Positions 6,462 through 12,025 of a stretch of 63,594 bases of DNA are shown here, one piece after another. This stretch comes from a virus: IMG/VR virus record IMGVR_UViG_3300020442_001396, positions 1 through 63,594 of that record; one strand, given 5' to 3'. Under the pieces are notes generated by a model. The model was given only the letters and a program-made list of their open reading frames with translations, did not search any database and was not told the origin of the DNA. Numbering within the stretch: the stretch's first letter is position 1; each line of letters starts with the position of its first letter. Position numbers and translations under genes: made by a program.

Positions 6462-6481
6462 AGTAGTTAAGCAAAGCACTT

Positions 6482-6745
6482 ATGAACTCATCATTCAACG
6501 ATTTTATTGAATACGTCAAGTCATTCTATGGTTATGGCGGTATCTATGATCAGGGTAGAACTAGAGAGCAAATTGCTTATTGCACATGCCTCTATCTTGA
6601 TGCTATTGCTCATTATGATAGCGATGTTTATTCATGGGGTGATGGTGATAGTTTAGACAGAGAGCGTGTAAGAGACATCATGAACAACATTTATGATGGT
6701 GGTTACAATCCATTCGCACACTTAGCAGAAGAGGTGACAGCATGA
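6482..6745 (+). CDS. Small protein of unknown function
   Basis: 87 residues (MNSSFNDFIEYVKSFYGYGG), aromatic- and Asp-rich, mostly helical. First gene of a three-gene cluster. It overlaps the zinc-protein gene by 4 nt. Confidence 0.65.
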   Translation: MNSSFNDFIEYVKSFYGYGGIYDQGRTREQIAYCTCLYLDAIAHYDSDVYSWGDGDSLDRERVRDIMNNIYDGGYNPFAHLAEEVTA

Positions 6746-7020
6746 GTTGTTGCACAGAGTGTGGAAGATCTGTAGATTTTGGGTCAGGATGGTACGTTAA
6801 CAGAGTACCGTCCGATGGTGGTTACATGTGTGCAGAATGTGCATCCTTAGAATGTGATCGATGTGACCAGAAAATACCACTTGATGAAGATATTACACCT
6901 AACGATGTTTACGGATGGGATGATGATGCCCCTGTTATGTTTTATGACTTCGCACACAGAATTTGTGAATGTTGCTTAACAACAGAAGAGAGAAAACTTT
7001 ACACCTTACAATGCTCATGA
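6742..7020 (+). CDS. Cys-rich probable zinc-binding protein
   Basis: 92 residues with four Cys pairs: Cys4-x2-Cys7, Cys30-x2-Cys33, Cys38-x2-Cys41 and Cys75-x-Cys77-Cys78, with His72 nearby. The spacing suggests two zinc knuckles, one from the first two pairs and one from the last two. Such small phage zinc proteins often bind nucleic acid or host RNA polymerase, but nothing in the sequence decides this. The region between the knuckles is acidic (DEDITPNDVYGWDDDAP). Confidence 0.75.
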   Translation: MSCCTECGRSVDFGSGWYVNRVPSDGGYMCAECASLECDRCDQKIPLDEDITPNDVYGWDDDAPVMFYDFAHRICECCLTTEERKLYTLQCS

Positions 7021-7304
7021 CATACGACAATCAAAAAGAAATCACAATCAAATTATCCAAACGTGAGTTAGGATTATTGAACCATATAACCAGAGGATTA
7101 TATCGTAGAATTGACAGCGATGTAACAGAGTGGGGTTCAAGTTGTACTGGTCACGATGTGATCGAACATGACTATTTTGGTAAAGATGCAATCGTGGGTG
7201 CTTATAAAGAAATTAAGAATGCAGTAGACTCATTCTATACTGATGAGAATGAATTAGAACTTCCTAAGGATAGCAGAGGGAACCGCAACCCAAGTTGGGT
7301 TTAG
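7017..7304 (+). CDS. Small helix-rich protein, LT-helix-like
   Basis: 95 residues from the ATG at 7017, which overlaps the preceding stop (ATGA). Earlier in-frame starts lie within the zinc-protein gene. MTYDNQKEITIKLSKRELGLLNHI shows the strand-then-helix start seen in several neighbours. Function unknown. Confidence 0.65.
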   Translation: MTYDNQKEITIKLSKRELGLLNHITRGLYRRIDSDVTEWGSSCTGHDVIEHDYFGKDAIVGAYKEIKNAVDSFYTDENELELPKDSRGNRNPSWV

Positions 7305-7361
7305 ACCACTTGACAAAGTGGCACAAGACCCCTTGATTTTTGCCCAAAAACGTGTCATACT
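7301..7361 (+). promoter_or_regulatory. Palindrome plus promoter, copy 6
   Basis: TTAGACCA (7301-7308), spacer CTTGACAAAG, TGGCACAA (7319-7326). CATACT (7356-7361) follows at 29 nt, with TTGATT (7333-7338) exactly 17 nt before it. The left arm resembles copy 1 (2716). The gene at 7389 follows. Confidence 0.55.
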
Positions 7362-7388
7362 ATTAGTATAAAATTCATTCAGTTTAAA

Positions 7389-7550
7389 ATGCGATATTCA
7401 GTTCACGTCCCATCCGCCCCATTTGAAAATACAAGTTTTGTTGACTTGGATGACTGTTGGGGTCTTTGCTATGATCTTGCCCAAGAATATGGATATGCCG
7501 AAGTGCGTTATGGTGCATGTTTGATGGGTTCCTATACAGACAAAGATTAA
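7389..7550 (+). CDS. Tiny protein, paralogue of the gene at 7601
   Basis: 53 residues (MRYSVHVPSAPFENTSFVDL), containing AQEYGYAEVRYG. The gene at 7601 has ASDYGYSCVRNN at the matching place, so the two are likely diverged duplicates, each with its own promoter. Beta-alpha-beta pattern; no function recognised. Confidence 0.6.
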   Translation: MRYSVHVPSAPFENTSFVDLDDCWGLCYDLAQEYGYAEVRYGACLMGSYTDKD

Positions 7551-7594
7551 ACTGGCACACAGTTCCCCCATATTTCAAATCAATCCTTTATAAT
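7535..7594 (+). promoter_or_regulatory. Palindrome plus promoter, copy 7
   Basis: The right half TGGCACAC (7553-7560) is perfect; the left half TACAGACA (7535-7542) keeps only GACA. TATAAT (7589-7594) follows at 28 nt, with CCCCAT in the -35 position. The gene at 7601 starts 6 nt after the -10 box, at or very near the transcription start, which implies a leaderless or nearly leaderless transcript. Confidence 0.5.
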
Positions 7595-7600
7595 AGAATC

Positions 7601-7804
7601 ATGAATCAATTCCTCTACACAATCGAAACACCCGCCAAAACAATCGGTGGTGATGTTTATACAAATGACCTTGAGACCGCTGAAAACGGATGCATCGAAT
7701 GGGCATCCGATTATGGTTACTCATGTGTTCGCAATAATGTCACAGGCGAAATTGTCTTTGACTATGGTGACATTTTTGAAATGGTCGAGCAAGGCATTGT
7801 GTGA
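7601..7804 (+). CDS. Small protein, paralogue of the gene at 7389
   Basis: 67 residues from the ATG at 7601. The frame is open upstream, but that part runs through the preceding gene and the promoter, so this start is preferred. MNQFLYTIETPAKTIGGDVY is followed by a helix and a beta hairpin. Its stop codon is within the left arm of the next palindrome. Confidence 0.6.
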   Translation: MNQFLYTIETPAKTIGGDVYTNDLETAENGCIEWASDYGYSCVRNNVTGEIVFDYGDIFEMVEQGIV

Positions 7805-7858
7805 CAGTTGAATATGTGTCACACACTTCCTCGCATTGGGTATCAAATGCCCTATAAT
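7799..7858 (+). promoter_or_regulatory. Palindrome plus promoter, copy 8 (best arms)
   Basis: GTGTGACA (7799-7806), spacer GTTGAATATG, TGTCACAC (7817-7824): perfect 8-bp arms. TATAAT (7853-7858) follows at 28 nt. No -35 match is seen at the right distance. It drives the cluster 7883-8664. Confidence 0.72.
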
Positions 7859-7882
7859 AAGAATAACAAACAAAGGAGACAA

Positions 7883-8047
7883 ATGTCACACGCAGTCAAC
7901 ACCGAAATCCTTGAAAATCTTTATGAAGAAATTCTTGATGATCTCTCAGCAAAAAACATTCAATGGGGCATCATGGCACCAATGTCAAGACTCGAAGAGA
8001 TCGCAGCAAAGGAAGCAGAAAAAAGATTCGAGGAGTTAGCACAATGA
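7883..8047 (+). CDS. Tiny helical protein
   Basis: 54 residues from the ATG at 7883, which has a strong AAAGGAG ribosome binding site (7872-7878). The upstream open frame crosses the promoter and is rejected. Two helices are likely, with a charged C-terminus. First of five overlapping genes. Confidence 0.65.
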   Translation: MSHAVNTEILENLYEEILDDLSAKNIQWGIMAPMSRLEEIAAKEAEKRFEELAQ

Positions 8048-8205
8048 AGGGTTTAAACATCGATCTCACAAATGGACAGTACTCAATGTTATATGACATT
8101 GTAGTAAAGGCAAATCCAGTTGATGCAGATCCCAACTTTGACGTCCAAACATATGACAATCTATTGGACGCTATTTGTAAAGCAACAGTTACTTATCTCA
8201 AATGA
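8044..8205 (+). CDS. Tiny protein, LT-helix family
   Basis: 53 residues, MKGLNIDLTNGQYSMLYDIV: the same strand-LT-helix-LYD pattern as the genes at 4736 and 4894. It overlaps both neighbours by 4 nt. Confidence 0.62.
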   Translation: MKGLNIDLTNGQYSMLYDIVVKANPVDADPNFDVQTYDNLLDAICKATVTYLK

Positions 8206-8357
8206 TCTCAGAAATTCCAAACGTCCCATTTTATGATTTTCCCCAGAGTCCGATTTTAATTCTCGGATTCTTTGGAATTCTAGTCGCTATGTTCACAGTT
8301 TACACAGTCAACAAAGCATACTTTAACAGTCCTTACAATCCTGATAACCAAAAATGA
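8202..8357 (+). CDS. Tiny single-span membrane protein
   Basis: 51 residues with one clear transmembrane segment (about residues 16-36, ILILGFFGILVAMFTVY). A short acidic N-terminus precedes it, and a Lys/Asn/Tyr-rich C-terminus follows. By the positive-inside tendency the C-terminus would be cytoplasmic. Small phage membrane proteins can act in lysis control, superinfection exclusion or host takeover; none is assignable. It overlaps both neighbours by 4 nt. Confidence 0.68.
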   Translation: MISEIPNVPFYDFPQSPILILGFFGILVAMFTVYTVNKAYFNSPYNPDNQK

Positions 8358-8524
8358 AAAATCTTTGCATCCCATCATTCAACGATACTGAAGCAAAATG
8401 GCGAGAGTATCACGAAGAATACGAAGAGAAGTTTACAACAGAAACTTATCAGGCACATATTGCCATTGCTCAAAAATACCCATTCATTTATAATGAGTAT
8501 GGTTTACCTAGGGAGTTCGATTAA
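8354..8524 (+). CDS. Tiny acidic/aromatic protein
   Basis: 56 residues (MKNLCIPSFNDTEAKWREYH), helix-rich with a run of Glu and Tyr. It is coupled to both neighbours by overlapping start and stop codons. Function unknown. Confidence 0.6.
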   Translation: MKNLCIPSFNDTEAKWREYHEEYEEKFTTETYQAHIAIAQKYPFIYNEYGLPREFD

Positions 8525-8664
8525 TGAAGTTTAGTAAAGCAGAAATCGATTATCTTTTAGATGCAGTACGTTATCACTATTACATGAACGATGACATCAA
8601 AAAAGATATAATTGATATTAACGCAGAAATCCAAAGAAAATTACATGAGTGTGCCAATGAATAA
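8524..8664 (+). CDS. Tiny helical protein
   Basis: 46 residues (MKFSKAEIDYLLDAVRYHYY), two amphipathic helices, related in style to the gene at 9386. Its last codons are part of the next palindrome. Confidence 0.58.
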   Translation: MKFSKAEIDYLLDAVRYHYYMNDDIKKDIIDINAEIQRKLHECANE

Positions 8665-8709
8665 ACTGGCACAACATGGATTGATTTTAATCTCATTACT
8701 CTTTATAAT
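8649..8709 (+). promoter_or_regulatory. Palindrome plus sigma70-like promoter, copy 9
   Basis: GTGTGCCA (8649-8656), spacer ATGAATAAAC, TGGCACAA (8667-8674). TATAAT (8704-8709) follows at 29 nt, with TTGATT (8681-8686) exactly 17 nt before it. It drives the genes at 8737 and 8983. Confidence 0.68.
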
Positions 8710-8736
8710 AAGTACATAACAAACATTCAAACAAAA

Positions 8737-8979
8737 ATGAATCTATCAGCAACTTACACAGAACCAACAAACAGAATCAAGCAGAGAATCTTGAAAGATG
8801 GCAACTTGTCAAATATGGCATGTTGTTGTTCAAACTGGTCAGAGTTCGTTGTTGAAATCAACGAATGGGGTATTGATACTCTAGGCGGTGTGGAATTTGA
8901 TTCACTTGATGAGTATCAGATTCAGACTCTTGATTTATTCATTCAAGCAGAAAACGGTTACTTAAGAGAGGAGGGTTAA
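8737..8979 (+). CDS. Small protein of unknown function
   Basis: 80 residues (MNLSATYTEPTNRIKQRILK) with CysCysCys at 29-31 and an acidic helical second half. It is followed after 3 nt by the next gene. Confidence 0.65.
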   Translation: MNLSATYTEPTNRIKQRILKDGNLSNMACCCSNWSEFVVEINEWGIDTLGGVEFDSLDEYQIQTLDLFIQAENGYLREEG

Positions 8980-8982
8980 GTC

Positions 8983-9159
8983 ATGAATGATACAGGACAC
9001 GATTATTCTTATGTAACAACTAAAGAGCAATTTATCGAAGCAGCATTTGAAATTGCCTTTGGAGAGAATGCAATAAATCGAGATTTCGATTTTAATAGTG
9101 TATTATGCGAACTTCATAAGTTTAGCGATGAGGCACTAGAGTTAAGCGAAGGTATGTGA
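8983..9159 (+). CDS. Tiny acidic helical protein
   Basis: 58 residues (MNDTGHDYSYVTTKEQFIEA), acidic. Its stop codon is inside the left arm of the next palindrome. Function unknown. Confidence 0.58.
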   Translation: MNDTGHDYSYVTTKEQFIEAAFEIAFGENAINRDFDFNSVLCELHKFSDEALELSEGM

Positions 9160-9213
9160 CAATTATATTACCGTCCACTTCATGTAGTCATGGGGTGGAT
9201 TTTTCTTTATAAT
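9154..9213 (+). promoter_or_regulatory. Palindrome plus promoter, copy 10
   Basis: ATGTGACA (9154-9161), spacer ATTATATTAC, degenerate right half CGTCCACT (9172-9179). TATAAT (9208-9213) follows at 28 nt. The right half resembles those of copies 3 and 4. It drives the cluster 9236-10167. Confidence 0.5.
9174..9204 (+). terminator. Rho-independent terminator
   Basis: TCCAC/GTGGA and CATG/CATG stems separated by a small internal loop, followed by TTTTT. It lies between the palindrome and the -10 box, as in copies 1, 2 and 4. Confidence 0.75.
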
Positions 9214-9235
9214 AAACTTAATTAAACAAACTAAC

Positions 9236-9385
9236 ATGACCATCGAAGAATACAAACAACTCATGAAAAGAGACATTCTTAAAATTGGGTTAGACGTGGA
9301 TGAAGCAACTGAAGTAGTCGAGGACGATGACTATAAGGTTACAATCGACTACGACAAAATGACAACAACATTCGAGGTTAAGTAA
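9236..9385 (+). CDS. Tiny acidic protein
   Basis: 49 residues (MTIEEYKQLMKRDILKIGLD). A helix, then a beta hairpin with an acidic turn (EDDDYKVTIDYD). The next gene starts immediately after its TAA. Confidence 0.58.
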   Translation: MTIEEYKQLMKRDILKIGLDVDEATEVVEDDDYKVTIDYDKMTTTFEVK

Positions 9386-9592
9386 ATGAAAATGACCAGA
9401 AAAGAGTACGAATTGCTTTATAACGCATTCAAAAACTATCGTGTGTATATGAGTGACGATGACATGGTTATGAGTGAAAATATTTTAGATAGGTTATTTT
9501 ATTTTAATTTTGATCAGTTACCCGCATTTAATGAGGAGGACACGGAAGAGGATCCGCAACCCCATTTAACCCTTATAACTAATGATGAATAG
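9386..9592 (+). CDS. Small protein, LT-helix-like
   Basis: 68 residues, MKMTRKEYELLYNAFKNYRV, with an acidic C-terminal tail. The start resembles the helix part of the genes at 8524 and 8044. Confidence 0.62.
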   Translation: MKMTRKEYELLYNAFKNYRVYMSDDDMVMSENILDRLFYFNFDQLPAFNEEDTEEDPQPHLTLITNDE

Positions 9593-9600
9593 AAAGCAAA

Positions 9601-9813
9601 ATGAGTTGGAATCTAATCCCTTGGTCAGAGCAAACAACTAACATAATGGCAACTATGACCTATGCCGATTTAATCGAAAAGTTACAACAATTAGATGAAA
9701 AGCAACTTAAAAAAAATGTTGCTATCTATGATGAACACCTTAATGAAAAGTGTTTGGTACATAACGAATTAATCTTTTTTGATAACAATCAATTTCCCTA
9801 TTTAAAGATCTAA
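9601..9813 (+). CDS. Small protein of unknown function
   Basis: 70 residues if it starts at 9601. The core MTYADLIEKLQQLDEKQLKKNVAIYD, starting at 9655, resembles a small cyanophage protein family, so the true start could be the ATG at 9646 or 9655. Helix then beta strands; function unknown. The stop overlaps the next ATG. Confidence 0.6.
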   Translation: MSWNLIPWSEQTTNIMATMTYADLIEKLQQLDEKQLKKNVAIYDEHLNEKCLVHNELIFFDNNQFPYLKI

Positions 9814-10064
9814 TGAAATTCAAGAAAGGCGATTATTACTCACTTTTTAGCATGGTAGAGCATGAAGGGTTTATTAACTTTCAATGCTCAGATTATGTAA
9901 CCTTAGTGTTAAGAGAGTGGGAGAAACCCGAAGCATTACAACATGGTGCTAGGAATAAATTCCAACAAGTGCAATTAGTTGTTTTTCCTTGGCAGTATAA
10001 AGATTTAAAGTTTTTAGGACGCAATCATTATGAGAAAGAAGAGCAATCCGCAGACATTAAATAA
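9813..10064 (+). CDS. Small beta-rich protein of unknown function
   Basis: 83 residues. MKFKKGDYYSL followed by alternating strands suggests a small barrel of the SH3/KOW style, which is inference from pattern only. It overlaps the next gene by 35 nt. Confidence 0.6.
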   Translation: MKFKKGDYYSLFSMVEHEGFINFQCSDYVTLVLREWEKPEALQHGARNKFQQVQLVVFPWQYKDLKFLGRNHYEKEEQSADIK

Positions 10065-10167
10065 CATTCATTATAGTGCATTTTGGGAACTATGTAAAGA
10101 GTTAACCGCAGAGACTTGGGAGGTCTTAAGAGAGATCAAAAAGAGACAGTTTAGACAGTTCCGCTAA
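10030..10167 (+). CDS. Tiny basic helical protein
   Basis: 45 residues (MRKKSNPQTLNNIHYSAFWE), ending in a basic helix (REIKKRQFRQFR). The 35-nt overlap with its neighbour is longer than usual here, so confidence is moderate. Confidence 0.5.
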   Translation: MRKKSNPQTLNNIHYSAFWELCKELTAETWEVLREIKKRQFRQFR

Positions 10168-10299
10168 TAAATTGTAAAAACTGTTAAATATTAAAATAAA
10201 TGTAGTTATGTGTTTAATCTTTGAATATGTTGGGGAGTTATTGGAGTCTTAGCACGCAATCACAGAACCGTCAAGTATTCTCAGAGAACCAACACAAAT

Positions 10300-10328
10300 T
10301 TGACAGAAAACCATTTTTCGAGTATAAT
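10300..10328 (+). promoter_or_regulatory. Perfect sigma70 consensus promoter
   Basis: TTGACA (10300-10305), 17 nt, TATAAT (10323-10328). The palindrome of the other promoters is absent. It looks like a strong host-polymerase promoter, so probably early. Confidence 0.8.
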
Positions 10329-10364
10329 AACTCTGTAAGGGTTCAGAAAACAACTCTAAGAAAC

Positions 10365-10565
10365 ATGCTTCCAAACCTAGTTGCACCTAACCAGTATAAG
10401 GAGTTGCTGAAACTCTACGAGTCTGGACAGTTACCCATAGAAGAGGGTATTTCATTGTTTCAGTTTTTAATCGATACCGAACAATGTTGGGATGATTTGG
10501 AGTTATCTAGAGTTGCTAATTATCTCATCTCAGAAGGTTTTTGTTATTATGTGTACACGCCTTAA
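10365..10565 (+). CDS. Small helical protein of unknown function
   Basis: 66 residues (MLPNLVAPNQYKELLKLYES), helical. The frame is open back to a TTG at 10221, but that would place the strong promoter at 10300-10328 inside the gene. The ATG at 10365 lies about 30 nt after the expected transcription start and is preferred. Confidence 0.6.
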   Translation: MLPNLVAPNQYKELLKLYESGQLPIEEGISLFQFLIDTEQCWDDLELSRVANYLISEGFCYYVYTP

Positions 10566-10574
10566 TGTAACCCT

Positions 10575-10814
10575 ATGATTTACAAAGTTTACTCAGAGCA
10601 ATGCGAACTAGTTGGAGAGTTTAGTTCAATTTATGACATGGAACATTTTATGGACGATGTTAGAAACCAGAGGGGAGAACGCTATAAGAATACCCCACGG
10701 TTATCGGTCTTTGATTATATAAAATCAATCGGTTACTATATGGAAATTGTAGAGGGTGTGACAGTTGACAAAGTGGCACAAGGGGACTACACAGGGGTTG
10801 CTAAGGGGTTATAA
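10575..10814 (+). CDS. Small protein of unknown function
   Basis: 79 residues (MIYKVYSEQCELVGEFSSIY), beta strands then helix. Its last 20 codons (from EGVTVDKVAQ on) are encoded by the palindrome-promoter element of the next gene, and its TAA lies inside the TATAAT box. Confidence 0.6.
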   Translation: MIYKVYSEQCELVGEFSSIYDMEHFMDDVRNQRGERYKNTPRLSVFDYIKSIGYYMEIVEGVTVDKVAQGDYTGVAKGL

Positions 10815-10815
10815 T
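10756..10815 (+). promoter_or_regulatory. Palindrome plus promoter, copy 11
   Basis: GTGTGACA (10756-10763), spacer GTTGACAAAG, TGGCACAA (10774-10781). TATAAT (10810-10815) follows at 28 nt. The whole element lies inside the 3' end of the preceding gene. It drives the gene at 10844. Confidence 0.68.
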
Positions 10816-10843
10816 AAGTACATAACAAACAAAGGTAAAACAC

Positions 10844-11161
10844 ATGAGAAAAATTGAAGCACAAATGAACAAAGCAATCCGCAACGGTTCAAACTTCAGT
10901 TCATCTAATACTTCAGTCTCTCACGATAGCGAAGGCGCAAACGTTTACCTACATGGCAATCACATCGCAACAGTAAAGGATAACAGCATTCTTTTATTCG
11001 ATGGCGGTTGGCAGTCAAACACCACTAAATCACGCCTTAATGCTTTACTCGATGAATTTTCATACGGTGCTAGAGTATTTCAAAAGCAATTTGAGTGGTT
11101 CGTAGGTTACAAGAATTTAACAGAGGATTTTGTTAACGGTTTTGAACTTGCTATCGACTAG
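10844..11161 (+). CDS. Conserved phage protein of unknown function
   Basis: 105 residues. MRKIEAQMNKAIRNGSNFSS, the VYLHGNHIA strand, then GGWQSNTTKSRLNALL are recognisable from many phages and a few plasmids, without a known role. It is the last gene of the early/middle region and is followed at once by a consensus promoter and a terminator. Confidence 0.78.
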   Translation: MRKIEAQMNKAIRNGSNFSSSNTSVSHDSEGANVYLHGNHIATVKDNSILLFDGGWQSNTTKSRLNALLDEFSYGARVFQKQFEWFVGYKNLTEDFVNGFELAID

Positions 11162-11190
11162 TTGACAGACTACTCAAAAGGGTGTATAAT
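11162..11190 (+). promoter_or_regulatory. Perfect sigma70 consensus promoter
   Basis: TTGACA (11162-11167), 17 nt, TATAAT (11185-11190). The expected start (about 11197) falls at the end of the first arm of the following terminator hairpin. Transcripts from this promoter would therefore lack that arm and escape termination. Confidence 0.75.
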
Positions 11191-11217
11191 AGAGGGGTAA
11201 TCAATCCCCTCTTTTTT
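11191..11217 (+). terminator. Rho-independent terminator
   Basis: Stem AGAGGGG/CCCCTCT with an 8-nt loop and a T-run. It ends transcription of the gene at 10844 and overlaps the start of the promoter at 11162-11190. Confidence 0.85.
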
Positions 11218-11220
11218 ATT

Positions 11221-11414
11221 ATGTAATAATAGCAGTTTCTTATATATTATAATAAACAGTCGAGATCGCAGTCATAGCGCGGGTTCTCGCCCTAAAATCG
11301 CGCCCTAAACTAAAAAAGGTCTACTACCCTAACCTACAAAGGTTCCCCAGGGCACTCGATATATTATTCCAAAATCTAAATACATCCAGATTCAAAAATT
11401 TTTCGGAGAAAAAA
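11221..11414 (+). other. Non-coding boundary between early and late regions
   Basis: No gene is seen. It holds a TATAAT (11248-11253), a GC-rich hairpin whose outer stem is GCGCG (11277-11281) with CGCGC (11299-11303), and a 13-nt-spaced direct repeat of CGCCCTAAA (11288-11296 and 11301-11309). A small AACCT/AGGTT hairpin lies near 11331-11345, and a late promoter box is at 11375. The GC-rich stretch stands out against the AT-rich surroundings. Confidence 0.5.
11375..11382 (+). promoter_or_regulatory. T4-like late promoter box
   Basis: TCTAAATA, 33 nt before the first late gene (11415). It resembles TATAAATA of T4 late promoters, which are read with the phage sigma factor gp55. Confidence 0.5.
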
Positions 11415-11630
11415 ATGGATCCCCAGACCCGTGTAGAAAGACAAGATGCCCGTCTATGGGCAATCGAGCAACTCATTAGACATGAAGGTATGCTAGATCC
11501 TCGAATGTATGAATGTGCCGACTATGCAACATCTTTAGGTTCTGTGCAACATTGGAAAGATCTATATACACTATGGGTTGAGTGGAAAGCAAACAATCCC
11601 TCTAACAACCCCCAGATAAACCGATTATAG
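11415..11630 (+). CDS. Small helical protein at the head of the late region
   Basis: 71 residues (MDPQTRVERQDARLWAIEQL), Trp- and Arg-rich helices. It has a clear GGAG ribosome binding site (11404-11407) and a late promoter box upstream. Function unknown. Confidence 0.68.
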   Translation: MDPQTRVERQDARLWAIEQLIRHEGMLDPRMYECADYATSLGSVQHWKDLYTLWVEWKANNPSNNPQINRL

Positions 11631-11637
11631 ATGAAAC

Positions 11638-11802
11638 ATGTCACACAGATTCTACACAACACTCGAAGAAGACGACTTTGGTGACCTCATCCTTACGATT
11701 CCCTACGAAGTGTGTGAAGAACTTGGATGGACGGTCAACACAGAACTAGACTATACTATAGAGGATAACTCTTTTACCTTGAAGAAACGTGATGAACAAT
11801 GA
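11638..11802 (+). CDS. SpoVT/AbrB-like small protein
   Basis: 54 residues. The segment GDLILTIPYEVCEELGW followed by TELDYTIEDNSFTLKK (about 15-50) has the swapped-hairpin pattern of AbrB/MazE-type DNA-binding domains: strand, IP, short helix ending in LGW, strand, strand. Such domains bind DNA as dimers in regulators and antitoxins. Its place at the head of the late region would suit a regulator, which is inference. It overlaps the next gene by 11 nt. Confidence 0.6.
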   Translation: MSHRFYTTLEEDDFGDLILTIPYEVCEELGWTVNTELDYTIEDNSFTLKKRDEQ

Positions 11803-12025
11803 AACTGACGTAGCACAAGCACTAAATGCTGTTAACGAGTGTCTTATTGCACTTGGTAAACGTGTAGCAGATTTAGAAGAGTATGTTACTACAATGAATA
11901 TTGCTGAGAAGGTGTTATATAAACCAAGTGGGACTGATAAGTACTTAAATATAAAGGAGAACTACGATCATATCTACAAACGTTTGGATAAGATTGAGAA
12001 CGAGGGACCATGGGATGTAAAATAG
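11792..12025 (+). CDS. Small coiled-coil protein
   Basis: 77 residues from the ATG at 11792 (a GTG one codon earlier is also possible). Residues about 8-35 (VAQALNAVNECLIALGKRVADLEEYV) and the C-terminal YDHIYKRLDKIE look like coiled coil. It overlaps the next gene by 16 nt. Possibly an assembly factor or small tail component; unproven. Confidence 0.62.
   Translation: MNNETDVAQALNAVNECLIALGKRVADLEEYVTTMNIAEKVLYKPSGTDKYLNIKENYDHIYKRLDKIENEGPWDVK

Noticed and set aside
7799-7824. The palindrome as a simple terminator hairpin or as a CRP/NtcA site
   Set aside because: There is no U-run directly after it, and separate terminators are present in several copies. The arm spacing does not fit TGTGA-N6-TCACA or GTA-N8-TAC.
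10221-10364. An upstream extension of the gene at 10365 from a TTG start
   Set aside because: It would place a perfect sigma70 promoter (10300-10328) within the gene, and there is no ribosome binding site at the TTG.
10765-10770. TTGACA in the palindrome centre as a -35 box
   Set aside because: It is 39 nt from the TATAAT at 10810, far more than the 17 nt needed, and most other copies of the palindrome lack it.
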